From contig NZ_JAFMPQ010000040.1 of the NCBI RefSeq assembly GCF_020667845.1, positions 1-44,512 on the forward strand: a stretch of DNA of 44,512 bases. Direction: 5' to 3'. The position numbers and the translations under genes are program-made. Shown in pieces: positions 1 through 7,838 of this stretch (position 1 is the first letter of the stretch; each line of letters opens with the position of its first letter). The notes beneath the pieces were generated by a model. It did no database searches, was not told the origin of the DNA, and saw only the letters and a program-made list of their open reading frames with translations. The stretch comes from Cognatishimia sp. F0-27. GTDB lineage: Bacteria > Pseudomonadota > Alphaproteobacteria > Rhodobacterales > Rhodobacteraceae.

Positions 1-95
1 TCTGACGTGGGTCTGACGTGGGTCTGACGTGGGTCTGACGTGGGTCTGACGTGGGTCTGACGTGGGTCTGACGTGGGTCTGACGTGGGTCTGACG
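1..95. repeat. 11-bp tandem repeat (unit TCTGACGTGGG)
   Basis: Eight perfect head-to-tail copies of the 11-bp unit occupy 1-88, and a ninth begins at 89 and degenerates after TCTGACG. The array touches the window edge, so its real length is unknown. The unit is not a multiple of three and brings a TGA into one frame every 33 bp, so it is unlikely to be coding. There is no unique spacer between units, so it is not CRISPR. It may be a minisatellite or closely phased protein-binding sites. Confidence 0.95.
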
Positions 96-285
96 CCGGG
101 TTCTTCGGGCGCTCTGGCCGGAAGTTTGGCCGGATCAAGAACCGGACGGGTATCGGGATGAAACGGGGGGCATCGGTGACGCCGATATCGAGATCTGACA
201 GCCCGCCGGGGCGCACCGCAAACATCGGCCCGATCCGGGCACCGGCCGAACGTGGCTGGCACGAGCCGGCACAGGAGCGGCTGGT

Positions 286-1020
286 ATGACAGCGGGAGCG
301 GCCTCTGGCGCCGGGCGGCTGCTCTGGCTCGATCTTGGCCGGACGCTGGCGCTTCTGGCGATGATCGTGTTCCACGCCACCCGCGATCTCGAACTCTTCG
401 GGCTTGTACCGTCAGGTTACACGATGACCGGTGGCTGGCCGCTCTTTGCGCGGCTGATCGCCGGATCGTTCCTGTTCCTCTCCGGCGTGAGCCTGATCGT
501 GGCACATGGCGCAGGGTTGCGCCCCAAACCCTGGGCAAAACGGTTTGCGGTGGTCGTTCTGGCGGCGAGCGCCGTGAGTGCCGCGACCTACGCGGCTTTC
601 CCCGCGCGGTTCGTCTATTTCGGGATCCTGCATGCCATCGCGGCGTGCAGCCTGATCGGTGTCCTGCTCCTGCGGGTGCCGGGCTGGGGGCTGGCGATTC
701 TGGCGACCGCGGTCTTGCTGAGCGAAGGGCTTTTGGGCGGACAGGTCTTCGCGACCCCTTGGCTGGCGTGGACCGGGTTGAGTGCGGTCACGCGCCCTTC
801 GCTCGACCTCGTGCCGCTCGTGCCCTGGTTGGCGGCGTTTCTGGGTGGCATGGCCTTTGCGCGCCTCGTGCCTGTCGCGCGGCTCGATCCCGCCGCTTTG
901 AGCGGGCGATGGGTTTCGTGGGTCGCTTGGCCGGGGCAGCATAGCCTTGCGGTGTATCTTGGCCATCAGCCGGTTCTCCTTACGCTGATCTGGGTTGCGA
1001 CGCGTTGGGCAGCGCCATAA
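286..1020 (+). CDS. DUF1624 / heparan-alpha-glucosaminide N-acetyltransferase-like membrane protein
   Basis: A 244-residue polytopic inner-membrane protein. It starts with the family signature LWLDLGRTLALLAMIVFHATRD (opening helix with the R-x-A-L-x-x-M-I-x-F-H pattern, residues 13-35). Further hydrophobic helices follow, and a C-terminal helix holds the LAVYLGHQPVLL motif near residues 223-234, typical of DUF1624/acyltransferase-3-like proteins. Members are thought to move acyl groups across the membrane onto sugars, but most bacterial ones are untested. The ATG at 286 has AGGAG about 8 nt upstream. It leads a same-strand run of exported proteins. Family assignment is good; the substrate is unknown. 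Confidence 0.8.
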   Translation: MTAGAASGAGRLLWLDLGRTLALLAMIVFHATRDLELFGLVPSGYTMTGGWPLFARLIAGSFLFLSGVSLIVAHGAGLRPKPWAKRFAVVVLAASAVSAATYAAFPARFVYFGILHAIAACSLIGVLLLRVPGWGLAILATAVLLSEGLLGGQVFATPWLAWTGLSAVTRPSLDLVPLVPWLAAFLGGMAFARLVPVARLDPAALSGRWVSWVAWPGQHSLAVYLGHQPVLLTLIWVATRWAAP

Positions 1021-1155
1021 CCTGCGGTCATGCGCCCGTCACCGGGCCGCGCGTGCGGGCTCAGACAGGCAGGTTCGTCATGCCGTCGTGGCGGGGCAAT
1101 ATCGGCTGGGCGAAGACCCCCGCCACATCCAGATCGCGAAAGGGACCCTTGATCC

Positions 1156-1800
1156 ATGCTGAAACTCATCCTTGCCTTGGCCCTGTCAGTTGCGGCGCTG
1201 CCCGCTCTGGCGGACGTGACCAGCCGCAGCGGCGGTCCCAGCAAGTCTGAAATGCTGGCGCGCTCCAATCCCGGCGCACCCGATGGCGCCGCGTTCTTCC
1301 GTCCGGTGCTGGACGGCGTGCTCTATCGCGGCGGCTTTTCCGGTGGGGACAAGGGGCGCACCGGCCTCTCCTCGGGCCAGCGCCAGCAACTCTGCGGCGA
1401 AGGGTTTTCGCGCGGGTTCTACGCGGATTTCGGCAAGAACACCGATTTCGGCACCACCTCCTGCGGCGGCGGCAGCTTCAACTATCAGGCGGCACGCTCC
1501 TCGCGTCCGGCCAACGTCATGAAGGCGATCCATGACACGATCGTGTCCAATGACGGGCCTGTCTATGTGCATTGCATGTGGGGGGTGCATTCCTCCGGTG
1601 CGCTCTCGGCCATGGCTCTGGTGCAGTTTTGCGGCTGGTCCGAACGCCGCGCCAAGGCGTATTGGAACGAAGCGCGCAACGGGGCGCCCTGTTCGGGCGG
1701 CTGCGACGCCTGGATCGACGGCAAGTTCGAGCGGTTCAAGGTCGATGCCTCCCTGTCCATAAGCGATGCACAGCGCGCCGCCATCTGCCCGAAGGACTGA
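1156..1800 (+). CDS. Secreted PTP/dual-specificity phosphatase-like protein lacking the signature arginine
   Basis: A 214-residue protein with a clear Sec signal peptide (MLKLILALALSVAALPALA). It has an LYRGG strand near residue 56, as in cysteine phosphatases of the DSP/PTP-like-phytase type, and a P-loop VYVHCMWGVHSSG around C140. The family signature is HC-x5-R. Here H139 and C140 are present, but the position of the phosphate-binding Arg (146) is Ser, with His at 145. It may be a pseudophosphatase, a phosphate-binding protein or an enzyme with altered chemistry. Five further cysteines (80, 103, 159, 179, 184) suggest periplasmic disulfides. The next gene starts 1 nt after its stop, which implies an operon with the predicted kinase. 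Confidence 0.65.
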   Translation: MLKLILALALSVAALPALADVTSRSGGPSKSEMLARSNPGAPDGAAFFRPVLDGVLYRGGFSGGDKGRTGLSSGQRQQLCGEGFSRGFYADFGKNTDFGTTSCGGGSFNYQAARSSRPANVMKAIHDTIVSNDGPVYVHCMWGVHSSGALSAMALVQFCGWSERRAKAYWNEARNGAPCSGGCDAWIDGKFERFKVDASLSISDAQRAAICPKD

Positions 1801-1801
1801 T

Positions 1802-3226
1802 ATGCGCCCTCTCGCCTTTCTTTTTGCGGCCCTGATCGCCGTTCCCGCGCATGCCAGTGACGCTGTGCAGGGCACCGAAACCACCTTTGTCAGCCCCAAC
1901 GGGCTGACGGAACGCTGCGTGCGGATCGCGCAGATCCCCGGCGGCACCTACAGCGCGGACGATCTCGACGAAGAGGCCGCCTATTGCAGCATCGACTTCT
2001 ATGCCCCGGCGGTTGCCCTGTGCCCCAAGACATGGAGCACAAGCCCCGGCATGATGGTCTATGACATCTCCGACGGACCCTATGCCAATGATCGGGCCGG
2101 GTTCATGCGCAACGCCTGCCCGGAGGGCAAACCGGCGAAAGATCTGGCGCGGGACGATCTGGCCAAGTTCAAGGTCACGATGAATGCGAAGGGAACAAGC
2201 GGGACCTTCTCCACAAGCTCGCTGCTCTACTACCATTTCTCACGCTATTTCGACATGACCGTGAAAGTGCCGGTTGCCGTCTGGAGGACGATCGACGCCA
2301 AGGCGCATGGGGCCGAAGTGGCCCGTCCGGGTCTGTCGCTGTCCGGCCGGACGGGGCGTATGAACCACGAGGGCTGGCGGCATCTGGTGGATGCGGAGGC
2401 CAACCCCGACAGCTACTCTCCGACCGACGAGATCTTTACCGCCGACCGCGCCCAGATCTACGGCGTGCTGTTGTCGAGCCCGGGGCATCGCTATGGCTCC
2501 GAGGTGAACGGCACCCGCAAGTCGGGCTGGGGCAAGGGGCAAAATCTCGACTTCCAGGAAACGCCGGCCTTTCTTGCGCTGCGGTCCGATCTGGGCCTTG
2601 GAGAAGCCGCCCTCAAAGGGTTGAAAGACGCGCGCCGCGATAGTCAGATCAACCGCGATCTGGGTCCGGATGTGCCTGCGGAGCAGGTGGCGTTCTGGAT
2701 GCGGGAAGTGTCCGAGATCGTGCTGCTGGATTTCATCTTCAGCCAGCAGGACCGGATCGGCAACATCGATTTCACGCCCTATTACTACTGGCTGGAAGAC
2801 GGCGACCTGAAACACAAGAAGGCCAAGCACCACGAACCCGGTGACGGGGATGTGCCGGAGGGAGCGATGCTGCTCCGGCGGACAAATCTCAATGACAACG
2901 ATGCCGGCGGTCGCGTGGCGTATGCCAATTTTGCGAAATCCACCCAGATGCTCGAAAAGCTGCGCCATTTCGACGGCGATGTGTATCGCAAGCTGATGGC
3001 GCTCGATCTCGACCTGACATCCGGTGGGCCGGTCTTCACATGGCTGGAGAACAGCCTTGGCCTGAGCGAGCGGCAGGTGACGCAGGTGGTCAAGAACACC
3101 GCGCTGGCCGCCGAAATCCTGCGGGAGAGTTGCACACGGGGCGATCTGCGTTTTGATCTCAAACCGCGTCGCTTCTTCGAAACCGGTTCGGTCGACGCCG
3201 AAACGGTCGCCTGCGATGGCAGCTAG
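1802..3226 (+). CDS. Predicted secreted FAM20/HipA-fold atypical kinase
   Basis: 474 residues from the ATG at 1802, chosen because it directly gives a signal peptide (MRPLAFLFAALIAVPAHA) and lies 1 nt after the previous stop. Residues 306-321 read IVLLDFIFSQQDRIGN, which resembles the catalytic segment D-x-L-x-x-N-x-D-R-x-x-N of FAM20C/HipA-like kinases (D317, R318, N321). Further on, LNDNDAGG (residues 363-370) sits where these kinases carry the metal-binding DN(G) motif. An earlier VPVAVWRT strand could be part of the N-lobe. No standard protein-kinase motifs are present. The predicted activity is phosphorylation of an envelope protein or glycan. The fold assignment is motif-based and tentative; a structural model would settle it. 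The gene overlaps the next one by 11 nt. Confidence 0.5.
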   Translation: MRPLAFLFAALIAVPAHASDAVQGTETTFVSPNGLTERCVRIAQIPGGTYSADDLDEEAAYCSIDFYAPAVALCPKTWSTSPGMMVYDISDGPYANDRAGFMRNACPEGKPAKDLARDDLAKFKVTMNAKGTSGTFSTSSLLYYHFSRYFDMTVKVPVAVWRTIDAKAHGAEVARPGLSLSGRTGRMNHEGWRHLVDAEANPDSYSPTDEIFTADRAQIYGVLLSSPGHRYGSEVNGTRKSGWGKGQNLDFQETPAFLALRSDLGLGEAALKGLKDARRDSQINRDLGPDVPAEQVAFWMREVSEIVLLDFIFSQQDRIGNIDFTPYYYWLEDGDLKHKKAKHHEPGDGDVPEGAMLLRRTNLNDNDAGGRVAYANFAKSTQMLEKLRHFDGDVYRKLMALDLDLTSGGPVFTWLENSLGLSERQVTQVVKNTALAAEILRESCTRGDLRFDLKPRRFFETGSVDAETVACDGS

Positions 3227-4211
3227 GGCGCTTCTTTTCTGCGGCGCGATGCTCTGCGCGCTGTGGATCGGCGTCGCCACGGCAGGGATGGCCGCGCCTT
3301 TGCGGGTGGCGGTCATCTCCGATTTCAATGGCAGCTACGGCTCGACGGATTACCGCCGGTCGGTGCGTGTCGCGATTGACCGGATCATCGCGATCCGGCC
3401 CGATCTTGTGCTCGCCACCGGCGACATGGTGGCTGGGCAGCGGCGTCCGGCCTTGTCGGATTCGCAGATCCGTGCCATGTGGCGCGGCTTTCATGCCAAT
3501 GTCACCGACCCGCTGACCACGGCGGGCATCCCGCTGGCAGTGACACCCGGCAATCACGATGCCTCCGCCTATCGCAGCTTCGCGCGCGAACGGCAGATCT
3601 ATGAGGAGGAGTGGCTGCGCCGCAAACCCGATCTGCGTTTTGCCGAGGGGAGCCGGTATCCGTTTCACTATGCGTTCGACCTCGGTCCTGCGCGCTTTGT
3701 GTCCATGGATGTGACAACCGTCGGCGCCTTGCCAAAAGAGCAGATGCAATGGCTCCGGGGTGCAACGCAGGGCGGGGCGGCGCGCATCGTCTTCAGCCAC
3801 TTGCCCCTGTGGCCCTTCGCCATCGGGCGCGAAACCGAGGTGATCGGCGACCGGGCGCTCGAAACCCTGTTCCGCGACATGGGCGTGGACCTTCATCTGT
3901 CAGGGCATCACCACGCCTTCTATCCGGGCGTCGTCGACGGGCTCGCGGTCGTGTCCCAGGCCTGTCTCGGCTCGGGGCCGCGCCGACTGATTGGCACAAC
4001 CCAGACGAGCGAGCGTGCCATCACCCTTCTGGATATCGCGGAGGACGGGGCGATCCGGGTTTCGGCCCTGCGCGGAGCCGGGTTCGATACATCGGTCGAC
4101 ATTTCCGGCTTGCCCAAAGCAGTGCAATCGCCGATGCGGGTCATCGAAAGGCTGGACATCGCCCCGACGGCCGGTGTCCGCTGGCAACGCGCGCTCGACG
4201 CGGGCCGCTGA
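3216..4211 (+). CDS. Exported calcineurin-like metallophosphoesterase
   Basis: 331 residues from the ATG at 3216, which overlaps the upstream stop by 11 nt and places a hydrophobic export signal (ARALLFCGAMLCALWIGVATAGMA) at the N-terminus. All metal-binding blocks of the calcineurin-like superfamily are visible: VISDFN (D-x-N in place of the usual D-x-H), ATGDMV, TPGNHD, FSHLP and SGHHHAF. It should be a two-metal phosphomono- or diesterase acting in the periplasm or on the outer face of the inner membrane. Its place between the predicted kinase and the DUF4956 gene suggests that it removes phosphate in the same process. Confidence 0.85.
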   Translation: MAARALLFCGAMLCALWIGVATAGMAAPLRVAVISDFNGSYGSTDYRRSVRVAIDRIIAIRPDLVLATGDMVAGQRRPALSDSQIRAMWRGFHANVTDPLTTAGIPLAVTPGNHDASAYRSFARERQIYEEEWLRRKPDLRFAEGSRYPFHYAFDLGPARFVSMDVTTVGALPKEQMQWLRGATQGGAARIVFSHLPLWPFAIGRETEVIGDRALETLFRDMGVDLHLSGHHHAFYPGVVDGLAVVSQACLGSGPRRLIGTTQTSERAITLLDIAEDGAIRVSALRGAGFDTSVDISGLPKAVQSPMRVIERLDIAPTAGVRWQRALDAGR

Positions 4212-4240
4212 TAAACGAAAAACGGGACAGTGACTGCGTG

Positions 4241-5026
4241 ATGGGTCAAAACAGGATTTCCAAATATGTCACCGCGCTTGTGGCGGGTGCGACAGGTCTT
4301 GTCTGCGTGGCGCCTGTCGCCGCCCTCGCACAGGTTGCGCAAGGCGCGCTCACCATCGAGGCCGCGACCGAGTTGCGCGGCGGCGGCTGGTCGCAGATCA
4401 CCAACATCCCGGAGATGCTCGACTTTGCGCTCACCTTGCTCGAAACGACGCTGCTGACCGCGCTGCTCGTGTTTCATCCGGCGCATTTTGGCCGCGACAG
4501 AACCGCCGCAAGCCTCGATATCCGCAAGGGCATGTTCCTGTATTCCTTCATCGGGATGCTGACCGGGTTCCTCGTTCTGCATCACGGCTACCTCATCGGG
4601 TTCGTGATTTTCGGCATCGGCGGCTTGTTCCGTTTCCGCATGGGGTCCACCTCCATCACCGACACCGGAAAGCTGGTCATCGTCGCGTTGATCGGTCTGG
4701 CAACGGGGTTGGATTTGCCGGTCATGGCTCTGATCGCCGCCGTTGCGGCCTGGGGGGTGATCTGGATCTTTGGCCGGGCCGAGACGCTCGCGCTTGAGGT
4801 CAAATTCGACGAAAAGGCCGATCCGCATCAAGCGATGCTGCGGCTTCGGGAGCACCTGGCTCAGGCGGGGTTCGCGGTGGGGGCCATGACCAAGACGCGG
4901 TTCAAGCCGGTGGCGCAATACAGCGTGATCAGCCGCAGGTCGGACGATCGCAGCGGGTTGATCAAGGCCATGACGGAAGTGCAGGGCGGTCCGGACGCCG
5001 GTGTCGTGGATTGGCACCTTGACTGA
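4241..5026 (+). CDS. DUF4956 domain membrane protein
   Basis: 261 residues. The ATG at 4241 gives an N-terminal hydrophobic segment (VTALVAGATGLVCVAPVAALA). It is followed by about three to four transmembrane helices around residues 65-185 and a soluble C-terminal tail of about 80 residues. The block MFLYSFIGMLTGFLVLHHGY with FRFRMGSTSITDTGKL matches DUF4956, a family often found beside VTC (polyphosphate polymerase) and CotH-kinase-like genes. No function is established. Linkage to a predicted secreted kinase and a phosphoesterase agrees with that known neighbourhood. The next gene overlaps its 3' end. Confidence 0.75.
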   Translation: MGQNRISKYVTALVAGATGLVCVAPVAALAQVAQGALTIEAATELRGGGWSQITNIPEMLDFALTLLETTLLTALLVFHPAHFGRDRTAASLDIRKGMFLYSFIGMLTGFLVLHHGYLIGFVIFGIGGLFRFRMGSTSITDTGKLVIVALIGLATGLDLPVMALIAAVAAWGVIWIFGRAETLALEVKFDEKADPHQAMLRLREHLAQAGFAVGAMTKTRFKPVAQYSVISRRSDDRSGLIKAMTEVQGGPDAGVVDWHLD

Positions 5027-5912
5027 GCCACACCGCTGGATCGCCGTGGCGCTGCTTGGTGGTGGAGGGCTTTTCGCCGGGACCGCGCCAATTCCGGCAC
5101 AGGCGCCGGATCAGCTGGTGTATCGCGGGTCGGTGAGCGTTTTTGATGGCAAGGCGCGCCTCGAGGAGCCCTCCGGGCTTGCCCTCGATCCCGAAAGCGG
5201 GACGTTCTGGACCGTCAGCGATGATACCGAACGGCTTTTTCGGATCGACGCTGACGGGCGGATTGTGGCGCGATCGGACAAGTTGCGCCACTTGCAGGAT
5301 GCCGAGGCGGTCGCGGTGGCCGGACCGGGGCGCGTGCTTGTGCTGTCAGAGCGGCGTGGCTCGGTTTTCGAGGTTGACCCCGATAGCGCAGAGCGCCCGG
5401 TGGAACACCCGCTTCTGGAGATGCGCGGCGCGGCCTTGTTGCGGGACGCGCTTGGCGGGCAGCCGGAGCGGCTCAGCCCCGAAGGTCTCGCCATCGACCC
5501 GGCAACCGGCCGGGTTTTTGTGGCCAATGAGCGCGGGCCAAGACTGTTGCTCACGCTCACGGCGACGCTCGACGAGATCCTCTCGGTGACGCCCCTGACC
5601 GAAGCGCGCGGATTTGTCTCCCCCGCGGCGGATGCGCGGCGTCTCGACGTGTCCGGCCTCGTCTGGGATGCGCGCCGCGGTGGGCTCTGGCTCACCAGCG
5701 ATACCGGGGAATGCCTGTTTTTCTGGGAACTGGGCGCGCGCCCTGCGCGGCGGTTTGATCTTCTGTGGCTGTCAGATGGCAAGGTGCGCGCGGTCGAAAA
5801 TGCCGAAGGCGTCGCGCTGGACGCCGACGGGGCGGCGCTTTTGGTGATCACCGATGACGGAAAGCGCTCCCGCCTGCACCGCTACGAGCTGGAAACGCCA
5901 AAGGCGGAATGA
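5001..5912 (+). CDS. Esterase-like-phytase / SdiA-regulated family beta-propeller protein
   Basis: 303 residues from the GTG at 5001, which overlaps the DUF4956 gene by 26 nt; a TTG at 5019 is an alternative start. An export signal (WIAVALLGGGGLFAGTAPIPAQA) precedes repeated propeller blades: EEPSGLALDPESGTFWTVSDD, LSPEGLAIDPATGRVFVANE, LDVSGLVWDARRGGLWLTSD and ENAEGVALDADGAALLVITDD. This G-L-A-x-D-x-x-x-G repeat is typical of the esterase-like-phytase and SdiA-regulated families. It is probably periplasmic and may bind or hydrolyse a phosphate ester. It is the last gene of the phosphate-themed run. Confidence 0.75.
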   Translation: MSWIGTLTEPHRWIAVALLGGGGLFAGTAPIPAQAPDQLVYRGSVSVFDGKARLEEPSGLALDPESGTFWTVSDDTERLFRIDADGRIVARSDKLRHLQDAEAVAVAGPGRVLVLSERRGSVFEVDPDSAERPVEHPLLEMRGAALLRDALGGQPERLSPEGLAIDPATGRVFVANERGPRLLLTLTATLDEILSVTPLTEARGFVSPAADARRLDVSGLVWDARRGGLWLTSDTGECLFFWELGARPARRFDLLWLSDGKVRAVENAEGVALDADGAALLVITDDGKRSRLHRYELETPKAE

Positions 5913-6226
5913 CTGGCACCGGGCCGGTCCCGGCGCTCGCGCGGAGCACGCGCAGGGCAGGGCCGTCTCGGGGGCTCAACTCGATTGAAGATCGCTGCGT
6001 CGGTGCCATCGACAGGATCGGCGCCGTGATCTGCGCCGCGGACGGCGAGGCTTTCGCGGTGGAATGCAAGGCCGCCGGCTTTGCGATCAAATGTGCTGAT
6101 TGTCGAACTGCCGACGATCCCGGCGGGCGCGCGGGGTGACCTTTACGCAGGTGCAGGGCCACCATCGCGGTATGGTCCCTTTCGCCTGTCTTTGGCGAAA
6201 GGTCCCGTGGTTGTGGGCCGAAGCGG
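5913..6226. other. Intergenic region between convergent genes
   Basis: About 310 nt between the plus-strand propeller gene and the minus-strand GlsB-like gene. Short open frames exist on both strands (for example 5909-6139 plus), but none has a ribosome binding site or recognisable protein features. The only structure seen is the hairpin at 6178-6202. Confidence 0.6.
6178..6202. terminator. Hairpin between convergent genes, possible terminator
   Basis: A perfect 9-bp stem CCTTTCGCC / GGCGAAAGG with a 7-nt loop. It lies 25 nt beyond the stop of the minus-strand GlsB-like gene and about 265 nt beyond the plus-strand propeller gene. There is no U-tract on either strand, so it may stabilise 3' ends or act with Rho rather than be a classical intrinsic terminator. 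Confidence 0.45.
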
Positions 6227-6592
6227 TCAGCGCCGGATGAGCTTGATGACCAGAAGCAGGATCACCGCCCCGAGCAACGGAGACAGGATCGCCGCTATCA
6301 CGTTACCACCAAAGGTCAGGCCGAGGGCAGGGAACAGGAAGCTGGCCACGATCGACCCGCCGATGCCGATCAGGATGTCACTGAACAGTCCCGACCCGGA
6401 GCCTTTGACAATGAGGCTGGCCAGCCAGCCCACAACGGCACCGACTACGATCGCGATGGTCAGACCGATGACAAGGCCAATACCCGCCCCCACGGCCTCG
6501 GCGGCTTGATCCTGAGCAAGCACCGGGCTTGCTGCGGTTGCGGCAATGGCGATGGACGCCGAGAGTTTGGTATGGGTCATGGTGCAGTCCAT
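6227..6592 (-). CDS. GlsB/YeaQ/YmgE-family stress-response membrane protein with N-terminal signal
   Basis: 121 residues (117 from the alternative ATG at 6580). An N-terminal signal-like segment ending ASPVLAQ precedes the transglycosylase-associated protein core: a helix with VVGAVVGWLASLIVKGSGSG, then DILIGIGGSIVASFL and a last helix ending VILLLVIKLIRR. This G-x-x-x-G-W-L-A/G-x-x-I pattern is the family hallmark. Most family members lack the extra N-terminal signal segment seen here. It begins 3 nt after the stop of the small membrane protein upstream, so it is the last gene of a four-gene minus-strand operon from 7838. Confidence 0.85.
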   Translation of the reverse strand: MDCTMTHTKLSASIAIAATAASPVLAQDQAAEAVGAGIGLVIGLTIAIVVGAVVGWLASLIVKGSGSGLFSDILIGIGGSIVASFLFPALGLTFGGNVIAAILSPLLGAVILLLVIKLIRR

Positions 6593-6595
6593 TCG

Positions 6596-6865
6596 TCAAT
6601 CTGTGGATCTGCCACCGAAAAGGCGGCAGATCATCGAAAGCAGCGCAAGGTTGATGAGCGGGGCCAAGGCCGCAAGCCAGGGCCACAGCGCTTCTGGGGC
6701 GATGTCGATAAAGCGGTTCCACGGAAGACCAAGCGGGACGAGGAACACGCCCGCCAGAGGATCGGCGTCCTGACCGAACAGGCCAAACTGTCCGATCAGG
6801 AAGAGCGCGATAGCAAGGACCCAAAGCAGTCCGAACAGGCCGACAATGATCTTGCAGGCCCTCAT
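6596..6865 (-). CDS. Small two-helix membrane protein, unknown
   Basis: 89 residues with hydrophobic segments at about 6-26 (IVGLFGLLWVLAIALFLIGQF) and 60-80 (LWPWLAALAPLINLALLSMI), and a short basic C-terminus. No known domain is recognised. It sits tightly between the lipoprotein gene at 7202-6891 and the GlsB-like gene, which starts 3 nt after its stop, so co-transcription and an envelope role are likely. Confidence 0.6.
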   Translation of the reverse strand: MRACKIIVGLFGLLWVLAIALFLIGQFGLFGQDADPLAGVFLVPLGLPWNRFIDIAPEALWPWLAALAPLINLALLSMICRLFGGRSTD

Positions 6866-6890
6866 CGGGATGCCGCCCCCAGCTTTTGCA

Positions 6891-7202
6891 TTACAGCGTG
6901 CCTTCGTTGGTCAGGGACGTGATGCCCGCCGTTGTCCCATCGCTGTAAGCAATGCAGCTCCAGCGGGCGCGCTGCGGTCCGACACCAACAATGACTTGTG
7001 TGCCGGCTTGCGAAAACTCGGATGACAAAAGCACAACGTCGCCGTTGTTGGTTGTGCGCGTCACGTCCCTCAGGCAGGCCTGCTCCGCTGCCGATGGCAT
7101 GCTGGTCGAGGCGCCGCCGGACGCGCTGCCGGTGTCTTCGACGCACGCTGAAAGTGTCACGACGGCCGCGAAACCGGCAGCCGCTTTGAAGATGCTGTTC
7201 AT
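6891..7202 (-). CDS. Small lipoprotein with a two-cysteine secreted domain (paralogue A)
   Basis: 103 residues. The lipobox VVTLSAC places the lipidated Cys at residue 20, followed by VEDTGS. The mature part has a Cys at the start of the domain, the block LLSSEFSQAGTQVIVGVG, then W-S-C-I-A-Y-S-D-G. The same pattern is found in the products at 7230-7838 (minus) and 8636-8953 (plus), so this is a local paralogue family. The two cysteines probably form a disulfide. There is no functional assignment. An AAGGACC Shine-Dalgarno lies upstream of the ATG at 7202, and the gene lies 27 nt after the paralogue upstream. Confidence 0.75.
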   Translation of the reverse strand: MNSIFKAAAGFAAVVTLSACVEDTGSASGGASTSMPSAAEQACLRDVTRTTNNGDVVLLSSEFSQAGTQVIVGVGPQRARWSCIAYSDGTTAGITSLTNEGTL

Positions 7203-7229
7203 ATCTTGAGGTCCTTTTTCAGAGGGCGA

Positions 7230-7838
7230 TCATTCAATGCCGATGATCAGGTTGTAGCTTTGTTCTGCGCCGGTCCGGTTGATGACCTCGATTACGTGGT
7301 CGCCGGATTGCCAAAGCTCGCCGCGATACTCCATGTCGCCGCCAGTGCGGTCCAGCAGGAACGACCCGTCCGGGTTGAAAATCTGGTAGTCCAGCGTTGG
7401 CCCGTCCGCCGCGACGCGGGCATAGAGATCCTGTTCGGCAGCCGCGCCGATGACGTATTTCCGAGAGGCGCCCGGCGCCAGCGCGTCGCTCAACTCGGTT
7501 CCCGTCGATCCTGCGTCGAAACGGACGCGCACCGTGTCCGATGCCCCGGCCATGGCACCGCCGCCATCGTCGGCGGCACTCGCCACGGTCAATTCCCCGA
7601 CCGTGCCATCCGAGTAGGCAAGACAGCGCCACGTCGTGCCGCCCAGGTCGCGCAGCATGACCAGCGTCGCGGCTTCAGAGAACTCCGAGCTCAACACCTC
7701 CCCGGACTGACCATCTGGCCCGCCGACGACCCGGAGTTGATCGATGCACCCGTCTATGGCGTCTTGTTCGGCTGCAAATCCCGGGCTCGCAACCAAAATC
7801 ATTGTGGCCGCTGCCGCAACGCGTTCCCTGAATGCCAT
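7230..7838 (-). CDS. Exported protein: two-cysteine domain fused to a pre-peptidase C-terminal-like domain
   Basis: 202 residues with signal peptide AAAATMILVASPGFA. Residues 24-90 repeat the local two-cysteine domain: C, then VLSSEFSEAATLVML, then W-R-C-L-A-Y-S-D-G. Residues 100-202 look like a pre-peptidase C-terminal (PPC) beta-sandwich: the sequence APGASRKYVIGAAAEQDLYARV, then DYQIFNPDGSFL, and an ending with GELWQSGDHVIEVINRTG and SYNLIIGIE. PPC-type domains bind surfaces or help secretion. It is the first gene of the minus-strand operon 7838-6227. The combination of the two domains appears unusual. Confidence 0.7.
   Translation of the reverse strand: MAFRERVAAAATMILVASPGFAAEQDAIDGCIDQLRVVGGPDGQSGEVLSSEFSEAATLVMLRDLGGTTWRCLAYSDGTVGELTVASAADDGGGAMAGASDTVRVRFDAGSTGTELSDALAPGASRKYVIGAAAEQDLYARVAADGPTLDYQIFNPDGSFLLDRTGGDMEYRGELWQSGDHVIEVINRTGAEQSYNLIIGIE

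Noticed and set aside
1-95. CRISPR array
   Set aside because: The units are directly adjacent and identical, with no unique spacers and no cas genes in the window.
5909-6139. A 76-codon plus-strand frame starting at the stop of the propeller gene
   Set aside because: Although ATGA-coupled, it has no recognisable features, is rich in Arg/Ala/Pro as expected of random GC-rich sequence, and has an equally open frame on the other strand.
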